A stretch of 64,000 nt of DNA from Rotaria sp. Silwood1 (GCA_905250075.1 CAJNOP010000027.1:756032-820031), one strand, 5' to 3'; numbered from the stretch's first letter, positions 25,601-36,792 are shown. Translations and numbers: made by a program. The notes: generated by a model from the sequence alone, not told the origin.

Positions 25601-27199
25601 CTCAAAATAAAAAAAAATGAGTTTTAATGAAAATTAACTAAACCTTTTTAGCGGATGTAATGTATAAACTCGGTGCACATACTGTTCTTGCTGTTGATGT
25701 TGGTGCACAAGATGAACAAAATTTTTATAATTTTGGTGATCGACTTTCTGGTATAGATAAATAAAAATAGGAATTTTGATTAATTAAAAAAGAAAACAAT
25801 ATCAAATTTAGGTTGGTGGATTTTATATAAACGTTGGAATATTTGGTCAACACCTGTTAAAATTCCTGAATTAAGTGAAATTCAAACTCGTCTTGCCTAT
25901 GTATCATGTCAACGACAATTAGAAATAGTAAAAAATTCGAATTATTGTGAATATTTACGTCCACCTATTGATCGTTATCGAACGTTACAATTTGGTTCAT
26001 TTGATGAAATTCGAGTTGGAAAATTTTAATTAATTATTTACAAAAACAAATAAATTTTATCAATTTTTTTTCAGGAAGTTGGTTATCATCATGGAAAAGC
26101 TGTTTTTCATGGTTGGTCAAAACTAGAATCATATGATGCAGTTTTTCTTAAACAAAAACTTCATTCATCTAGAGAAAAACAATTACGACTAGTAAATATA
26201 ACTAATTTTATTTTTGTCTTAACCACAAAACAAAAAAAAAACGTAATTTTTTGAAATTGTTTTCATAGCGTAAACAAGAATCAACTGGAACAAAATTTAT
26301 TGATCTAGCTGAATTAATAACTCGAGTACGTGAACCACCAAAAGATGATTATGACGACGAAGATGATGATGATGGTGATGATGAAGATGAAATTGGTAAA
26401 ATAAATATTTTATTTTTCGATACTTTTTTGTGAAACATAATCTGACAAGAGTGTTGAACTTTAGGAGTAGAAATTCAGATCTCCCTTCTATAGACTTCCT
26501 TAGCGATAGTTCATTACAAGCATGATGCACATTTTAGCAACAACATATCATAGACTGTGACAGATACGACTATTGAAAAATAACAGAGAGCCTAACCACT
26601 GCGGTAACTGCATGCGTTCCCTCCGCCTACGCCATAGATCGTAACAAAGATCTTAGCAACAATATATCACAGATGTTGCTGATATATAATGACAGATCGT
26701 AGATCAGTAACATCTCATTATAATATATGAACCGCTTCCTTTTTGTATTTTTCGAGGATTAAGTAAAGAAATAGTGAAGAAATATATCTCAAAATAGATA
26801 GAATACAACAGATTCTCTGTGATTAACAACAGCAACCAGAATGTGTTTCAAATTTTCATTATGCAAATTTTGTGCTATTCATTTGAAAAATAAATCTTTT
26901 ATAATCTATTTTTAGCAACAACAAATACTGAAGATTCACATACTTCAATTTCCAGTAATACAAAGTCTCGTACGAAAAAAATATTCCATCCAACTAATCG
27001 ATGGCTTGGTAATGTTGGTGGTGGTTTAAGACGTTATAGAAGACGTGTATGTTTAATTTAGAATTAGTAGAAATAAAATTTAACTTTTTTCTTTTAAATT
27101 TAGGTTCGTTTAAGTTCTCGTCCTGAAACACCACCTACAATCGTTCAAGGAGATACTCGACAAGTATTACTAACGACAAATTCTAATGATGACATTTAA
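16631..27199 (+). CDS. PNPLA6/7 patatin-like phospholipase (neuropathy target esterase / Swiss cheese)
   Basis: An ER-membrane lysophospholipase that hydrolyses (lyso)phosphatidylcholine. Exons: 16631-16705, 16764-16866, 16928-16998, 17056-17108, 17164-17313, 17373-17532, 17601-17681, 17736-17864, 19212-19835, 19903-20041, 20938-21102, 21158-21217, 21276-21392, 21450-21537, 21603-21779, 21838-22001, 22382-22507, 22577-22809, 22872-23054, 23125-23397, 23464-23527, 23880-24002, cassette A (24114-24203 + 24292-24318) or cassette B (24500-24554 + 24614-24675), 25652-25750, 25812-26014, 26075-26191, 26269-26395, 26916-27046, 27104-27199. With one cassette the protein is 1415 residues. In order: an N-terminal transmembrane anchor ([15 protein letters not shown], about residues 35-50), three cyclic-nucleotide-binding-like domains, a Ser/Asn-rich linker in the 624 bp exon, then the patatin domain. 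That domain has the oxyanion loop GGGGARG (about 1000-1006), the nucleophile in GTSIG (Ser about 1030) and the catalytic Asp in DGG (about 1150, cassette B). The tail is acidic then basic. [20 protein letters not shown] across the 1347 bp intron matches the family well. All exon phases are consistent. Confidence 0.95.
17925..19150. repeat. Large imperfect inverted repeat inside PNPLA6/7 intron 8
   Basis: The left arm (about 17925-18352) and right arm (about 18722-19150) are reverse complements over some 430 bases with many mismatches. Shared segments include TTCTTGTACGTCCAATATGA (left) and, reverse-complemented on the right, TTCTTGTATGTCCAATATGA; also CACTTTGAATC and TCGATAG-CTTTTCGAA. The ~370 bp loop has no recognisable gene. 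The right arm ends about 60 bp before the splice acceptor at 19211. It looks like a foldback/MITE-type insertion or an inverted duplication; no transposase and no clear target duplication were seen. Confidence 0.7.
20160..20262 (+). repeat. Intronic repeat family, copy 1
   Basis: Lies in the 896 bp PNPLA6/7 intron 20042-20937. It shares TAACGTCTCGTTATAATATA-type sequence and the following TGAACTACTTTC segment with copies at 23590-23720 (opposite strand) and 26640-26775. Confidence 0.5.
23590..23720 (-). repeat. Intronic repeat family, copy 2
   Basis: Lies in PNPLA6/7 intron 23528-23879. Read on the minus strand it has a TTGTTGATATACAATCAAAG segment, then a TATGAACTACATCCG segment and a CTCGAGGATTAA segment, in the same order as the copy at 26640-26775. 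Confidence 0.5.
24114..24318 (+). other. PNPLA6/7 alternative catalytic cassette A (exons 24114-24203 and 24292-24318)
   Basis: Two exons together give 117 nt and 39 codons, entering and leaving in phase 1. They encode [20 protein letters not shown], then [10 protein letters not shown] and DGCYVNNLP. The intron falls inside the codon of the catalytic Asp. It is 29/39 identical in sequence to cassette B downstream. Unlike B and the known family motif (DG-G/A) it has DGC, and a bulkier TYAFY where B and the vertebrate family have TLSGY/SLSGY. All splice sites are intact and there is no stop, so it is probably a working alternative exon pair. Confidence 0.75.
24500..24675 (+). other. PNPLA6/7 canonical catalytic cassette B (exons 24500-24554 and 24614-24675)
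   Basis: Two exons, again 117 nt and 39 codons in phase 1/phase 1, encode [20 protein letters not shown], then [19 protein letters not shown]. The sequence agrees closely with what I know of vertebrate and fly PNPLA6/7 and keeps the DGG motif. Its internal intron lies after FPP, not before the Asp as in cassette A, so the cassettes differ in intron position as well as in sequence. Confidence 0.8.
26640..26775 (+). repeat. Intronic repeat family, copy 3
   Basis: Lies in PNPLA6/7 intron 26396-26915. It carries TAACATCTCATTATAATATA, then TGAACCGCTTCC and TTTTTCGAGGATTAA, matching parts of the copies at 20160-20262 and 23590-23720. Confidence 0.5.
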
Positions 27200-27602
27200 T
27201 ATAATTATGTAATTAATCACGCTGATAATATCGTCTATGTATGAAACCGAGTCTTGTAAAAAAGATGTTTTCAATGGATATTTTAAATTTATTATTTCAT
27301 TGTCTTATATGTATTTCTTTTCCTTCCTGATTGTAAATTAATTAATTTCCAGGTACACATCTTTTCTAATAATAAGAAAAAGATTCATATTGCAATTCAG
27401 TGTACTATAAATTATTTAATCGAACAGCAGAGTGTAATATATATATATATAGCATAATCTGTTCTTTCTCTACTGTACGAGAATTCAACTCAAATCAAAT
27501 GGAAATGAGTTGTTAGTTTATTCAAAAAGAAAAGAGTAAGAGAAGATTTATAATAATTTAATTGAACATATAAATATGTAAATAAGTTTCATATGATTCA
27601 TA
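27200..27602. other. Convergent spacer between PNPLA6/7 and VEGF-like gene A
   Basis: A 400 bp spacer between the plus-strand PNPLA6/7 stop and the minus-strand stop of the growth factor gene. It holds both 3' UTRs and a TA microsatellite at about 27436-27452. No gene is seen. Confidence 0.5.
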
Positions 27603-28915
27603 TTAACCATAAAATGTTTCACAACGTCTAAAAAGAAATTAATAATAAAATTTATACCATCCATATAAAATTTTTATTTTTACCTGCACATTTCATCTGG
27701 TCGTTGATTAGAATTTGGACAATAATTACTCGCTTGTCCTTGTATACGACGACGGCATGTACAGCGTGGTATACTACTACCATGCACAATCGAACATGTT
27801 GATGATATACGACATTCAGGTACACAGCGTGGTTGAACACATTGACACAATACTGAATCAAGTGTCTAATTTAAGTGCAAAGAAAAACATAAGAGTTTTG
27901 TTTATATTACGAATAAGAGAAAAGTCTTACTTTGCCTTCTCGGAAACATTCGTCTTCTTTTTTATTGCATTTACATTCACAATGTGTATGATTCATTAAT
28001 GTTAATGGACGATTAACTTCATATTGATTGGTATCATCCAAAGAAATCAATAATAACTAAATTAAAGAAAACTCTTCTACATGAAAAAAACATCTCATTT
28101 CCCTTTTCTACTAACTGGACTAAACGTCACTGGTTGTTGTTGCGTAGGTATACAAGAAAATTGAACTTCTTGACAACAACCACCACATCGATGTATTTCA
28201 AGACATTGTGGAAAAGATATTGTATTATGACCTACTTTACGATCAACAGGTACTTGTTCACATAGAACACGAGGTTCACAAACACCATTGCGAGGTTCAA
28301 CTGTTAAACCGACATCTTAAGATAAAATATAAATTAAAAATTAAATACGTAACATTTATGAAAATACCTGCTTTTAGCTGTTGTGCAACCGTTCGAATTG
28401 ATGCTTGTTCTCTGTCCAATGCTTCGGAAGTTAGAAGTGCTAATAAAAGTATAGAATTCAATTCAGATAAACTAATTCATTGATACAAATCACAGATTTT
28501 CATTCAATGTAATTATCGAGGAGTGCAGTCTCTTCGAAAACTGGGTTAATCTGTCTGGGGTTTGAGGTTATTGCACTATATACTATGTGTCAGTGATTCG
28601 AAAAATAGTTGTTTGCCCCCTCCCCGAGTTTTAAGTTGCTTCTTCGGAATAGAAAAGGTAGATAAAACCCTGATAATACATACAGTGACGACCTTCGTTG
28701 CTTGAACTCTTAAGAATAATTAAAACTTCTTTGATTGATTTAGCTCGAGCTAAACGAGCACGAATTTCTGCTTGTTGATGTTTATTCTATATAAAAGAAG
28801 CAATCAGTTTTTTTTTCTTTCAAATATAATATTCTCATACTCATACCACATCCCCATTTATCAAATTGTTCAATAAAATTAAAATAACTATTATAAACAA
28901 ATACATCTTCATCAT
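27603..28915 (-). CDS. Secreted PDGF/VEGF-family growth factor A
   Basis: A secreted ligand, predicted to be a cystine-knot dimer that would act on receptor tyrosine kinases. Exons (minus strand): 28915-28847, 28786-28684, 28439-28368, 28315-28116, 28056-27931, 27865-27684, 27627-27603; 258 residues. It has an N-terminal signal peptide (MYLFIIVILILLNNLING), then a helical, basic pro-region. The PDGF/VEGF domain in exon 4 has the diagnostic ISFPQCLEIHRCGGCCQEVQ and the spaced Cys of GVCEPRVLCEQV before it and FSCIPT after it. CECKCNKKEDEC in exon 5 completes the knot, followed by a Cys-rich tail (CQCVQPRCVPEC) and an end in RRCETFYG. The tail resembles the BR3P/silk-like Cys repeats seen in some VEGF-C/D relatives. 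Exon number and phases equal those of the gene immediately upstream, so the pair arose by tandem duplication. Confidence 0.87.
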
Positions 28916-29180
28916 ACTTTGATACTTGTGTAACAAATATATTTATTTCGTCTTATAGAAAACTATCTTTCATATGAGAAAAATCTCACATATATACATA
29001 GATAGCTAGAGATATTGCTTGATCTACTAATGATAAATAACATCAATGTCATTTTCTGACTCATGATGCTTCGCATTTTTCTATGATATTTATTTATTTA
29101 TTTATTTTTCTATATTATACATAATATCATATAACAAATCATTGTCAAGAGAATATTTTTTTTTCTTCTGTCTTTTATCT

Positions 29181-30356
29181 TCATGGATATTTCATACATT
29201 TCCTAAAAAGGAAAAAAGAAAATTTATAAAATATATCGAATGACTAATAGGATAAAAATAAACTGACTTGCAACGAGCATCAGGCTGAAAACCTGATGGA
29301 CATGAATATGCGCCATTCTGACCGGGAATAGGTCGTTTGCATACACACGATGGTTTATCTTGGGTACTAAGCAATTGACAGCGTTGCATTGCTTGACATT
29401 GAGGAAAGCAAGCTTGCTCTCTACATCGACATAATTCATGATCCAATACCTAAATCAATTTATAGATGCGAAAAAGAATTTCTCTTTTGTTTAATACATA
29501 CCTGAGCATTGCTTGGACATGCATCTTCTTTTAGTTTACATTTACATGTACATTCCGTATGATTTTCTGTTTTAAATGGTTTTAATGCAGCTATTGGTGG
29601 AATAGATCCATCACCATGTTCAAATTTGATAATCTAAATGATTTATTTATTTCTATCTTTGAAATGATTCTTAAAAAAAACATGAAACTATTTACAGGAC
29701 TGAATGAAACATAATCAATTTTTGTTGGTTCACATGAAAATTGTGTTTCTTGACAGCAACCAGAACATCGATGAACTTCGACACAATTGGGAAAAACAAT
29801 ACCACCTGTTGTTGCTTGTTGAGCATAAACTGGAACACATGTTATACGTGGTAAGCATCCACCATTGACATATGGAACAATCTTATCATCTATAAATATT
29901 TATTAGAGAAAGAAAAACAAAAGAGTCACGCAGATTTCTAATTAATGTTAATACCTTTTGGTAAATCAAGGTCAGCCAATTGTGTATTAATTTCTTTTTC
30001 AATTTTACGAAGATCCGCTTTTATAAAAAAAGAAAACAAAATAAAACATCAAAGGTGAACACAAATGAAAAAGAAACATAAATCATTGCTCTTCAGACAA
30101 TACTTTGCATAGCTACTTGATGTCTATTCCTCACATTTGCATCAGCATATATAGCAAGAGCTTGTTTTAGTGTACGAGCTTTTGATAATTGTGCTTTGAA
30201 ATTTGCAAGAATAAGCTATTGAAATGGAATGAATTTAATATCGGAAATATTTTTATGAACATTTACCTGATCACGTGTAGCACCATTAGCTCCGTAACTC
30301 CAATAAAAGTTCAATATTATTAGTATAAATATGCATAAAATGAGAGTGTTAGCCAT
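29181..30356 (-). CDS. Secreted PDGF/VEGF-family growth factor B (tandem paralogue)
   Basis: Exons (minus strand): 30356-30267, 30215-30104, 30017-29955, 29889-29696, 29633-29502, 29449-29268, 29202-29181; 264 residues. It starts with a signal peptide (MANTLILCIFILIILNFYWS). The pro-region is helical. The PDGF/VEGF domain carries GGCLPRITCVPV, IVFPNCVEVHRCSGCCQETQ and FSCEPT; here the usual GG of CGGCC is SG. ECTCKCKLKEDAC closes the domain. A Cys-rich tail follows (CRCREQACFPQC, CVCKRPIPGQ, CPSGFQPDARC) and the protein ends KKCMKYP. The seven-exon structure is phase-identical to gene A. Its stop lies 266 bp before gene A's start on the same strand, so each gene probably has its own promoter. 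Confidence 0.87.
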
Positions 30357-30656
30357 TTCTATGATTAAGAAATATGTATGCTGTATACAATTGTTGAGAT
30401 AAAAAAGATATCTTTGTATATACGTCGTTAATGTTCGGTTAGCTTGTCAAGCTTTTCTTTTATTTCTCTATGATATTAATCATTAATGACATTCGCTTAG
30501 CAGATATAAAATATGGCTCATCAAACAAAATACAACGATGCAATAATAAATTTGCCAGAAACATCATTTAGCAGACATCAGTATAATTATATAAAAATGC
30601 AATCATATGTTAAATATCACATACAAAGGAGAGAAAAAAGAAAATGACATAAAAAT
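30357..30656. other. Spacer between VEGF-like gene B and the Cys-rich membrane gene
   Basis: A 300 bp AT-rich spacer between two minus-strand genes. It should hold the promoter of the growth factor gene. Nothing specific is recognised. Confidence 0.4.
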
Positions 30657-33066
30657 TCATCCCGAAGTAACACAAGCGGTATTTGCAGCTACCCAAGTAG
30701 TGCCTGTTGGACAAGCACATGTACCCGCATTACAATAGAGTGTTAAAAGACATGTATAATTAGCTGATGCTGAACATGAACCACCATACGTTGCTCGATT
30801 GACTATTTTAAATAAAAATAAAACAAGAACTAATCAAGAAAAATAATACGTTTAATATTCATACCACATTGTAATGTCATTGGATCATAATATTTTGTAT
30901 TGTCACAGTTACAAACTAAATCAGGTAAATATCGAGAACAATTACATACACCTGGCACTGTTGGACAAATCAATGTTGGTAAACAATCACTATCATATAC
31001 ACACATTTCACTATAATTAAGACGTGAATCTAAATATTTCGAAAAAACAAATTAAAAGAATTTTTTTTATTTTTGAAAATGATACAAAGAAAAAATTACT
31101 TACTGCATGTTAGAAAATTGATATTCCAATATTTCGTTGAATAGTCACATTGACATCGACTATTATTACAATAAAGACCTTTTGTTGAATCACATTGATT
31201 TGAACCCATTGTACATGACTGATTAACAGTATATCCAGTTTCTTAATTCAATTAGGTCAAATAAGACAAAATTTTAATGAAAAGAAAAATCAATCTTACG
31301 ACATATATTAGAGGAATTTAAAAATGTGCCAGCTGGACAAACGCAAGTCGATATATTCCATACTTTTAAATTATTACATGTGCAAGTACCTGTACAAGTA
31401 AGATCAACTGTCGAATCACATTGATTTGATGCTGTACATGATTGATTATAAGTTAAATATGTACCTAAAAAGAATGAAATAAATTTTCGAACATAGATTA
31501 TCCCAGATCAATGATTAGGTGCTCGGATATGTATGTAACAGGTTACGATTGATACCAGTCGAAGTTGGAAAAATCTAACCACTATATCTGGTCAATGAAT
31601 TCCTGCTTTGAATTTCTAACTAAAGATGGAATTAGTTCAGGTTTTTGAAAATTTAAAACTCAAACGAAACTGAAATCAGTTTGAAAAGCTACGCACTGAA
31701 TCGATCTTTATCTCTGTTTCGTATCGGTTGATGAACTTTTTTGGCCGAAATTAGCCGCATTTCATTCACCTGGGACCCATCACTTATATTCCTTTATCAT
31801 TGAGAATAATTTGTAAATGAATCTGTAAAATAGAAATCTCATCATTCTTTTCAGTCAATCATGGACCATAAAAAAAACTACGTAGATGTCGAAGTGTGTT
31901 TACTCTTATGCTACTATGACAATTCATCGCATGACATGTTAATCGTAAAGTATACTAAAGAACCTCAAAAGTGAGTAGGTAAAGGTGAGTGAAGGCGGAT
32001 GTGGATGGTTGTATAAGTCAGAATGTTGGTAAACGTATACAAAAGTTCCTCACTCACATCGACATTCACACACCCGCACCGAATCATTTGATCACCAACT
32101 CTGATCACTATTCAATATTAATTAAAGAATAAACTTATTTATTTTTTTCAAATAACTGTTCATGTTCGAGTTGAACACCTATTAGACAATCATTCTATCA
32201 CACAGTTTATAATGTAGTCGTGAAGTTGGTAGTTAACAGACTGGTCAAGAAGTCATTTTTATAAAACAAAATATCCACGTTCAGACTCCGCAATTAAAAA
32301 TGACTCGTACATATTTCTCATATTCGTTTTTTTGCACTGTCGCGATTTTTATTCTAACAAATATATTAGAATGTGTTCTCACGTATAATAGAGAACACGT
32401 GTACACGTGTTTGTATCAATTTAACAATTTATCTTCTTTAGAAAATTAAATGCTAATCAAAAGTATATTTTTTAAATACGACTTCGCTTATTATCATTAT
32501 GTGTTTCTCTGAGATTCTTATGAAAAATTTTAATCAAAATCTTACACGATGTCGTTACCGAATTCCATGAATATGGTGATGAACAAGAACAAAATCCATT
32601 TGAACAAGAAAGATTTTGCGATGAAATACACTGATTTGAGCCTACTGTACATGCTTCATTATATGTAAGCGAATTATCGGCGACAGTCTTTGCTGAAATA
32701 CAAAAATTAAATTTGCTTCTTCGAAAAATATAAGCGTACTTTTTTGAGTTAGTATCACACCGACTACAGTTCCAATGATAGCACCAACAAGAACAATACC
32801 AACAACTACAATGACAATAATAACGACGTTGAATTGTGTTGGTTGTTTATTGAATGCATTTGTCTAGAAGAAATCGAACTAATCAATTTTTATAAATGAA
32901 TATCAAAAAAAAGAGAGATTACATTTGTTAAATCTGGATCCCATGATGACTGTTCATTAATATTACTAGATATTATTTCTGGTTCAGATTCATTTCGTGG
33001 AATTTCTCTAATTTGAATATCATTATGAAATTGAATATTTTTTTGTGTAACTCTTGCTTTCTTCAT
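30657..33066 (-). CDS. Type II single-pass membrane protein with Cys-rich repeats
   Basis: Exons (minus strand): 33066-32923, 32863-32740, 32692-32546, 31464-31300, 31241-31104, 31029-30865, 30802-30657; 342 residues. There is no signal peptide. A cytoplasmic N-terminus of about 58 residues is followed by one transmembrane helix (VVIIVIVVVGIVLVGAIIGT, about residues 59-78). The extracellular part has five Cys-rich repeats of about 45-55 residues, one per exon, each starting with a pattern like TYNQSC---SNQCDS--LTC--G-C-C, and it ends ANTACVTSG. The repeats resemble EB/EGF-like modules, but I cannot name the family. The one-module-per-exon layout with phase 1 borders suggests growth by exon duplication. 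The third intron (31465-32545, 1081 bp) carries a GT-rich/AC-rich inverted segment. Confidence 0.75.
31974..32092. repeat. GT-rich/AC-rich imperfect inverted repeat 2
   Basis: Inside intron 3 of the Cys-rich membrane gene. GTGAGTGAAGGCGGATGTGG-type sequence is followed about 45 bases later by CTCACTCACATCGACATTCA-type sequence, an approximate reverse complement. Composition is like the segments at 11357 and 63850. Confidence 0.5.
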
Positions 33067-33443
33067 TTATTTTTATATAAATATTTCGAATGAAACAAAC
33101 AAAATAAGATTTAAATGAAAGAATATGTTTATTGAATGTTTCCGATTGATTATATTGAATATGAGTAAAAAGGATTATCAAATCGTGAAACGAAAACAAA
33201 TGCGAAAAGAACAACAAAAAAGAAATGAAGTGAAATATTTGTTTGCTATGAAAATCAAAAGGTGAAGCTTGAATATATGAGAATGAAGAATGATAGATTG
33301 AAAAAAGCTAAATAAATTTCCATTGTTCGTTTTTTTTGTTTATACAAAAGTTTGTAATTCCATTAAATTTAAAAACTGGGCGACGCAATATATAAGCAAC
33401 ACTTTGGAAAAATTAAACACAATTGTTTGCTGAATTGATCCAA
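33067..33443. other. Spacer between two minus-strand genes
   Basis: AT-rich spacer of 377 bp. It must contain the 3' end of the GPCR transcript and the promoter of the Cys-rich gene. No further feature is seen. Confidence 0.4.
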
Positions 33444-34499
33444 TTAAACGGTTGACATATTTGCATTTGTACCGATTGACAAAATATCATGATCAAGTGA
33501 AGGACTATTACGTTGATGATTAATTACTTGAGGTTTTTTCTTTATTAATGATCGCCACCATAATTGAATTTGTTGATGAATTGTTTTATTCCAATATAAT
33601 ATAGCATTGCTATCAATTAAAATACATATTGATGGTAAAATAAGTGTAAATAAATAAAATACATCGGGAAGTTTTTCTTTTTTATCAAATATTTCAATCA
33701 TTATAAATGGTGTCCAACCAAGCAAAAAGATAATTGTAAAGAATGAAAATTGTCTTAACAAACGTAAATTTCGACGTTTACGTCGATTTAAACGACATTG
33801 TTGCGTTCGAGATAGAAAAAGTACTTGTCGAGAATGTGTTACATTTAAATAAATAACTAAATTCATTAATGATATAAGTATAAACGGTATAATATAACCA
33901 GTACAAAAATACATGAATAATAATGGTGATTGTTGATTAATTGTACACATTTTAGCTTTTGATTGAAATATTATTTGTTGTTTAGGTAAGATTAAACTTA
34001 TACCTGGTAAAAGAAAAGCTACTGACCATATTGATATTAAATAAATTTTAATATAATGAATTGTTGTAATTTTTTTATTAAATGGATAAATAATTGTTAA
34101 AAATCTAACAAATGCAACCAATGTATATGATAGCATTACACAATGTGAACTTGACATAATAAGAAATCCAATTAATTGACATAAATATGAATTTACATTT
34201 TTTGTATTAAGAATAGAAATTGTGAAACTAACTGAAATCATACATGATAATGAAAAATATATACAAGCAAAACAAACATTTATTAGAAGAAGATTTTGTG
34301 TTGTACGTAAACGTTTAATAAGAGTTAAACTTGCAATGAGAAGTGTATTAATAATAATTATGCATAAACAAATAATGTATGCGCTAATACTTTTCAATAT
34401 AATACTTATAAGAATAGGTACAGATATTGAACCGATTGCTTCATGTGATGACATATCTGTTTTTTTTTTCTTGAAAATAAAAATCAATATGAATGACAA
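33444..34499 (-). CDS. Rhodopsin-like (class A) G protein-coupled receptor, intronless
   Basis: A single-exon gene of 351 codons; a second in-frame Met (MSSHEAIG, codon at 34454) is the more likely start because the first 15 residues are a poly-Lys-containing leader. Seven hydrophobic segments are visible. TM1 has the class A Asn (CIIIINTLLIASL). TM3 ends AFVRFLTIIYP, where the usual DRY is VRF. TM5 is GYIIPFILISLMNLVIYL. A basic third loop (RRKRRNLRLLR) leads to TM6 with LLGWTPF in place of CWxP. TM7 has DSNAILYW in place of NPxxY. A Cys before TM3 (YLCQLIG) and one in the second loop (AKMCTIN) can form the conserved disulphide. The ligand is unknown; a peptide receptor is possible. Lack of introns may mean retroposition. 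Confidence 0.85.
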   Translation of the reverse strand: MSFILIFIFKKKKTDMSSHEAIGSISVPILISIILKSISAYIICLCIIIINTLLIASLTLIKRLRTTQNLLLINVCFACIYFSLSCMISVSFTISILNTKNVNSYLCQLIGFLIMSSSHCVMLSYTLVAFVRFLTIIYPFNKKITTIHYIKIYLISIWSVAFLLPGISLILPKQQIIFQSKAKMCTINQQSPLLFMYFCTGYIIPFILISLMNLVIYLNVTHSRQVLFLSRTQQCRLNRRKRRNLRLLRQFSFFTIIFLLGWTPFIMIEIFDKKEKLPDVFYLFTLILPSICILIDSNAILYWNKTIHQQIQLWWRSLIKKKPQVINHQRNSPSLDHDILSIGTNANMSTV

Positions 34500-36792
34500 G
34501 ATTCTTTTATGTAATGAATATCAACATATAAAAAGAAGTCTATAACGGATTGTTCAGTAAACGAAATACAGTATTGATCTATGCACTTATATATTTTTCT
34601 CTAATAAATAACCAAGAAATAAAGAATACAAATAAAACATAAAAAACAAGAAGAGCTATATATTATTCTCACTGATTTCCTGTATTATAAAAGCAGCAAA
34701 TAAACTCTTAGTAAGAAAAACGAGTCAACACGACATTTTTTATGCTTAATGGATCTATGAAATAAAGAATGATTTAACATAAATCATAGCAGTACATTCT
34801 TTTTTTTATGATTCACATCAATAATTGTCAAGAGATATGAATGAAAACTTTGCTTAAGAGATTTATTTCAGAATAAATTAAATTTAGAAATCAATTAGCT
34901 TATATATTTGATTCCATAGTCTCACTTAATGTTTTTCATTATTTTTACAGTCGCATAGCAAAATATCTGAACACGAAACAATTTATTGTAAAATATTCGA
35001 ACAGAAATTACTTTGTTTATTATAGTATGCCAAATAAAGATTACTGTCGTGATGATGTAAAGAGAAAACAGTTATAGCCGGGGGAATTCATCATCTTTTT
35101 AAATGAAACTCAACCGTTGGTAGGGAGGATTCGAGACTTTCCGCTGGAGTAGAGACAAGCTATGTATTCTCTAGCCCTCCTTTGGGTTACACCATTATGC
35201 TATCGATACTTTCTCAAAAAAAAACAATAACTGCATCATGATCTTTGAAATAATACATCACATGTCGTTGCCATTTATCTTTTACAACATTCAATGAAAA
35301 ACTATTTGTCCCTAATATTCTTCTCACAATATGAAGGCGTTCATGATAAATTACTAATGTAATAAATATTTTTGTGACATAAAATTAATATTTTAATAAA
35401 AAAATAATATGCTATTTATAGCGAATATTGACATCAAGTTTGAAAAGAAAAAAGTCTCAAACGAATGTTTCTAGTTGAAAAATACAGTTCGTATACAGTC
35501 GTCTACGATTAGATACAACACATCATCGTAGGCGTATTTCTCTGCAAATGTAGGATCATTAATACGGCAACGTTACAATATCTTTACGTCGTTTTACGGC
35601 AATCCGTAATGATTGATACGGGATTTAGAGAGTTGTAATGATTATGGTAATCTAAAGTTTTCAGAACTCAAAATAAGATAATATAGAATGTTTTTGCACA
35701 CAATAATCCGCAATATACAATCATTTACACAAAATACTTAAATATTCATGTTTATAGTTTATTGTTTCGATGGGCACAATACATAGAAGAATCGCAGCGA
35801 AGATAAAGCCTGTTGGTCTAAAAACCACACAGACATTGAACTGACGGGTTATTGTACTATTCCATTTGTGAACAGTGATATTCGATATATATCAGTTTTC
35901 AATAAAGTTTCATTACTTATCTTCGATGAGATATAAAGATAAAAATCATTCATAAGACATATCGGTCACGGTCGGTTTGAGATCCCTACTGATCTTGGTT
36001 CCACGGCTGAATCTTAAATTCACTCTCATCGACACAGCGTAGATAGTTCTTTTTTATGTCTCAATGTTGATCAAACGATATCAAATACTCGTACTATTTG
36101 TATGAGCAATTTACGAGAACAACACGTCATTATCAATAAATTTTCCAATGATTTGTGAAGTCCATTGAATCCTTAAAAATTATGTACTTCACTCATGATG
36201 TTCTATGAAATGAGATCGTGAAATCTTCTCTTTTAATTTCTAGTTTCTACCATTTTCGAGTTATTCATTTAGTAGTTTTCGTTTCGTAATTCTGGTGCTT
36301 TACATCAGTTTAAAATATAATTTTTGTTGTAATCAGCTAACAGCTCGAATCTTAGTTTGATATACGAAAAAATTCGTTACAATGAACGTGTATTAAATAT
36401 TTCAATCTACACGTAAAATGAATTGAATCTTACATAAACATTGAAAATGACTTTATCGAAAATCAGTTAGCGCCATCTTTTATTTATGTTTTCCTAGTGA
36501 TGAAAAAGGTCTATTCATGACTCAGAATGATAATCATACTTTCAAACTTTTTCTTTTTTTGTCATATCAGTAAGAATAAACTAGATTTTCTTTTTGTTTT
36601 TATTTTTTGCTCTACCGTTGTAACGTCATTTATTAGACAGACGTTTACTTTGTTTTTCTGACGTCTTCCTCTTGATGAATCATTTTTACATATTTATTAA
36701 CCAACACAAGTTCTTTTGTAGATTTATTTTATATATATATATATTTTTTTTATAGTTTTATTGAGTTATTTTTTTTTGTTAATCATTCAAAA
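34500..36792. other. Spacer between the GPCR and CHMP5
   Basis: No gene is supported in 2.3 kb. A less AT-rich patch lies at 35080-35205 (with GGTAGGGAGGATTCGAGACT) and resembles part of an old retroelement or SINE, but I could not identify it. TA-rich and T-rich sequence directly precedes CHMP5, including a TATAG acceptor-like signal at about 36745-36755. Confidence 0.4.

Noticed and set aside
26297-26530. Minus-strand frame with His run
   Set aside because: It is the complement of the acidic Asp/Glu run in a PNPLA6/7 exon (GAT/GAA repeats read as ATC/CATCAT).
29224-29439. 71-codon minus-strand frame
   Set aside because: It is a shifted-frame shadow of the sixth exon of VEGF-like gene B; the other frame carries the Cys-rich coding sequence.
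35080-35205. B-box-like GGATTCGAGAC and a less AT-rich patch, considered as tRNA or SINE
   Set aside because: No acceptor stem, A box at the right distance or cloverleaf could be drawn, and no second copy was seen.
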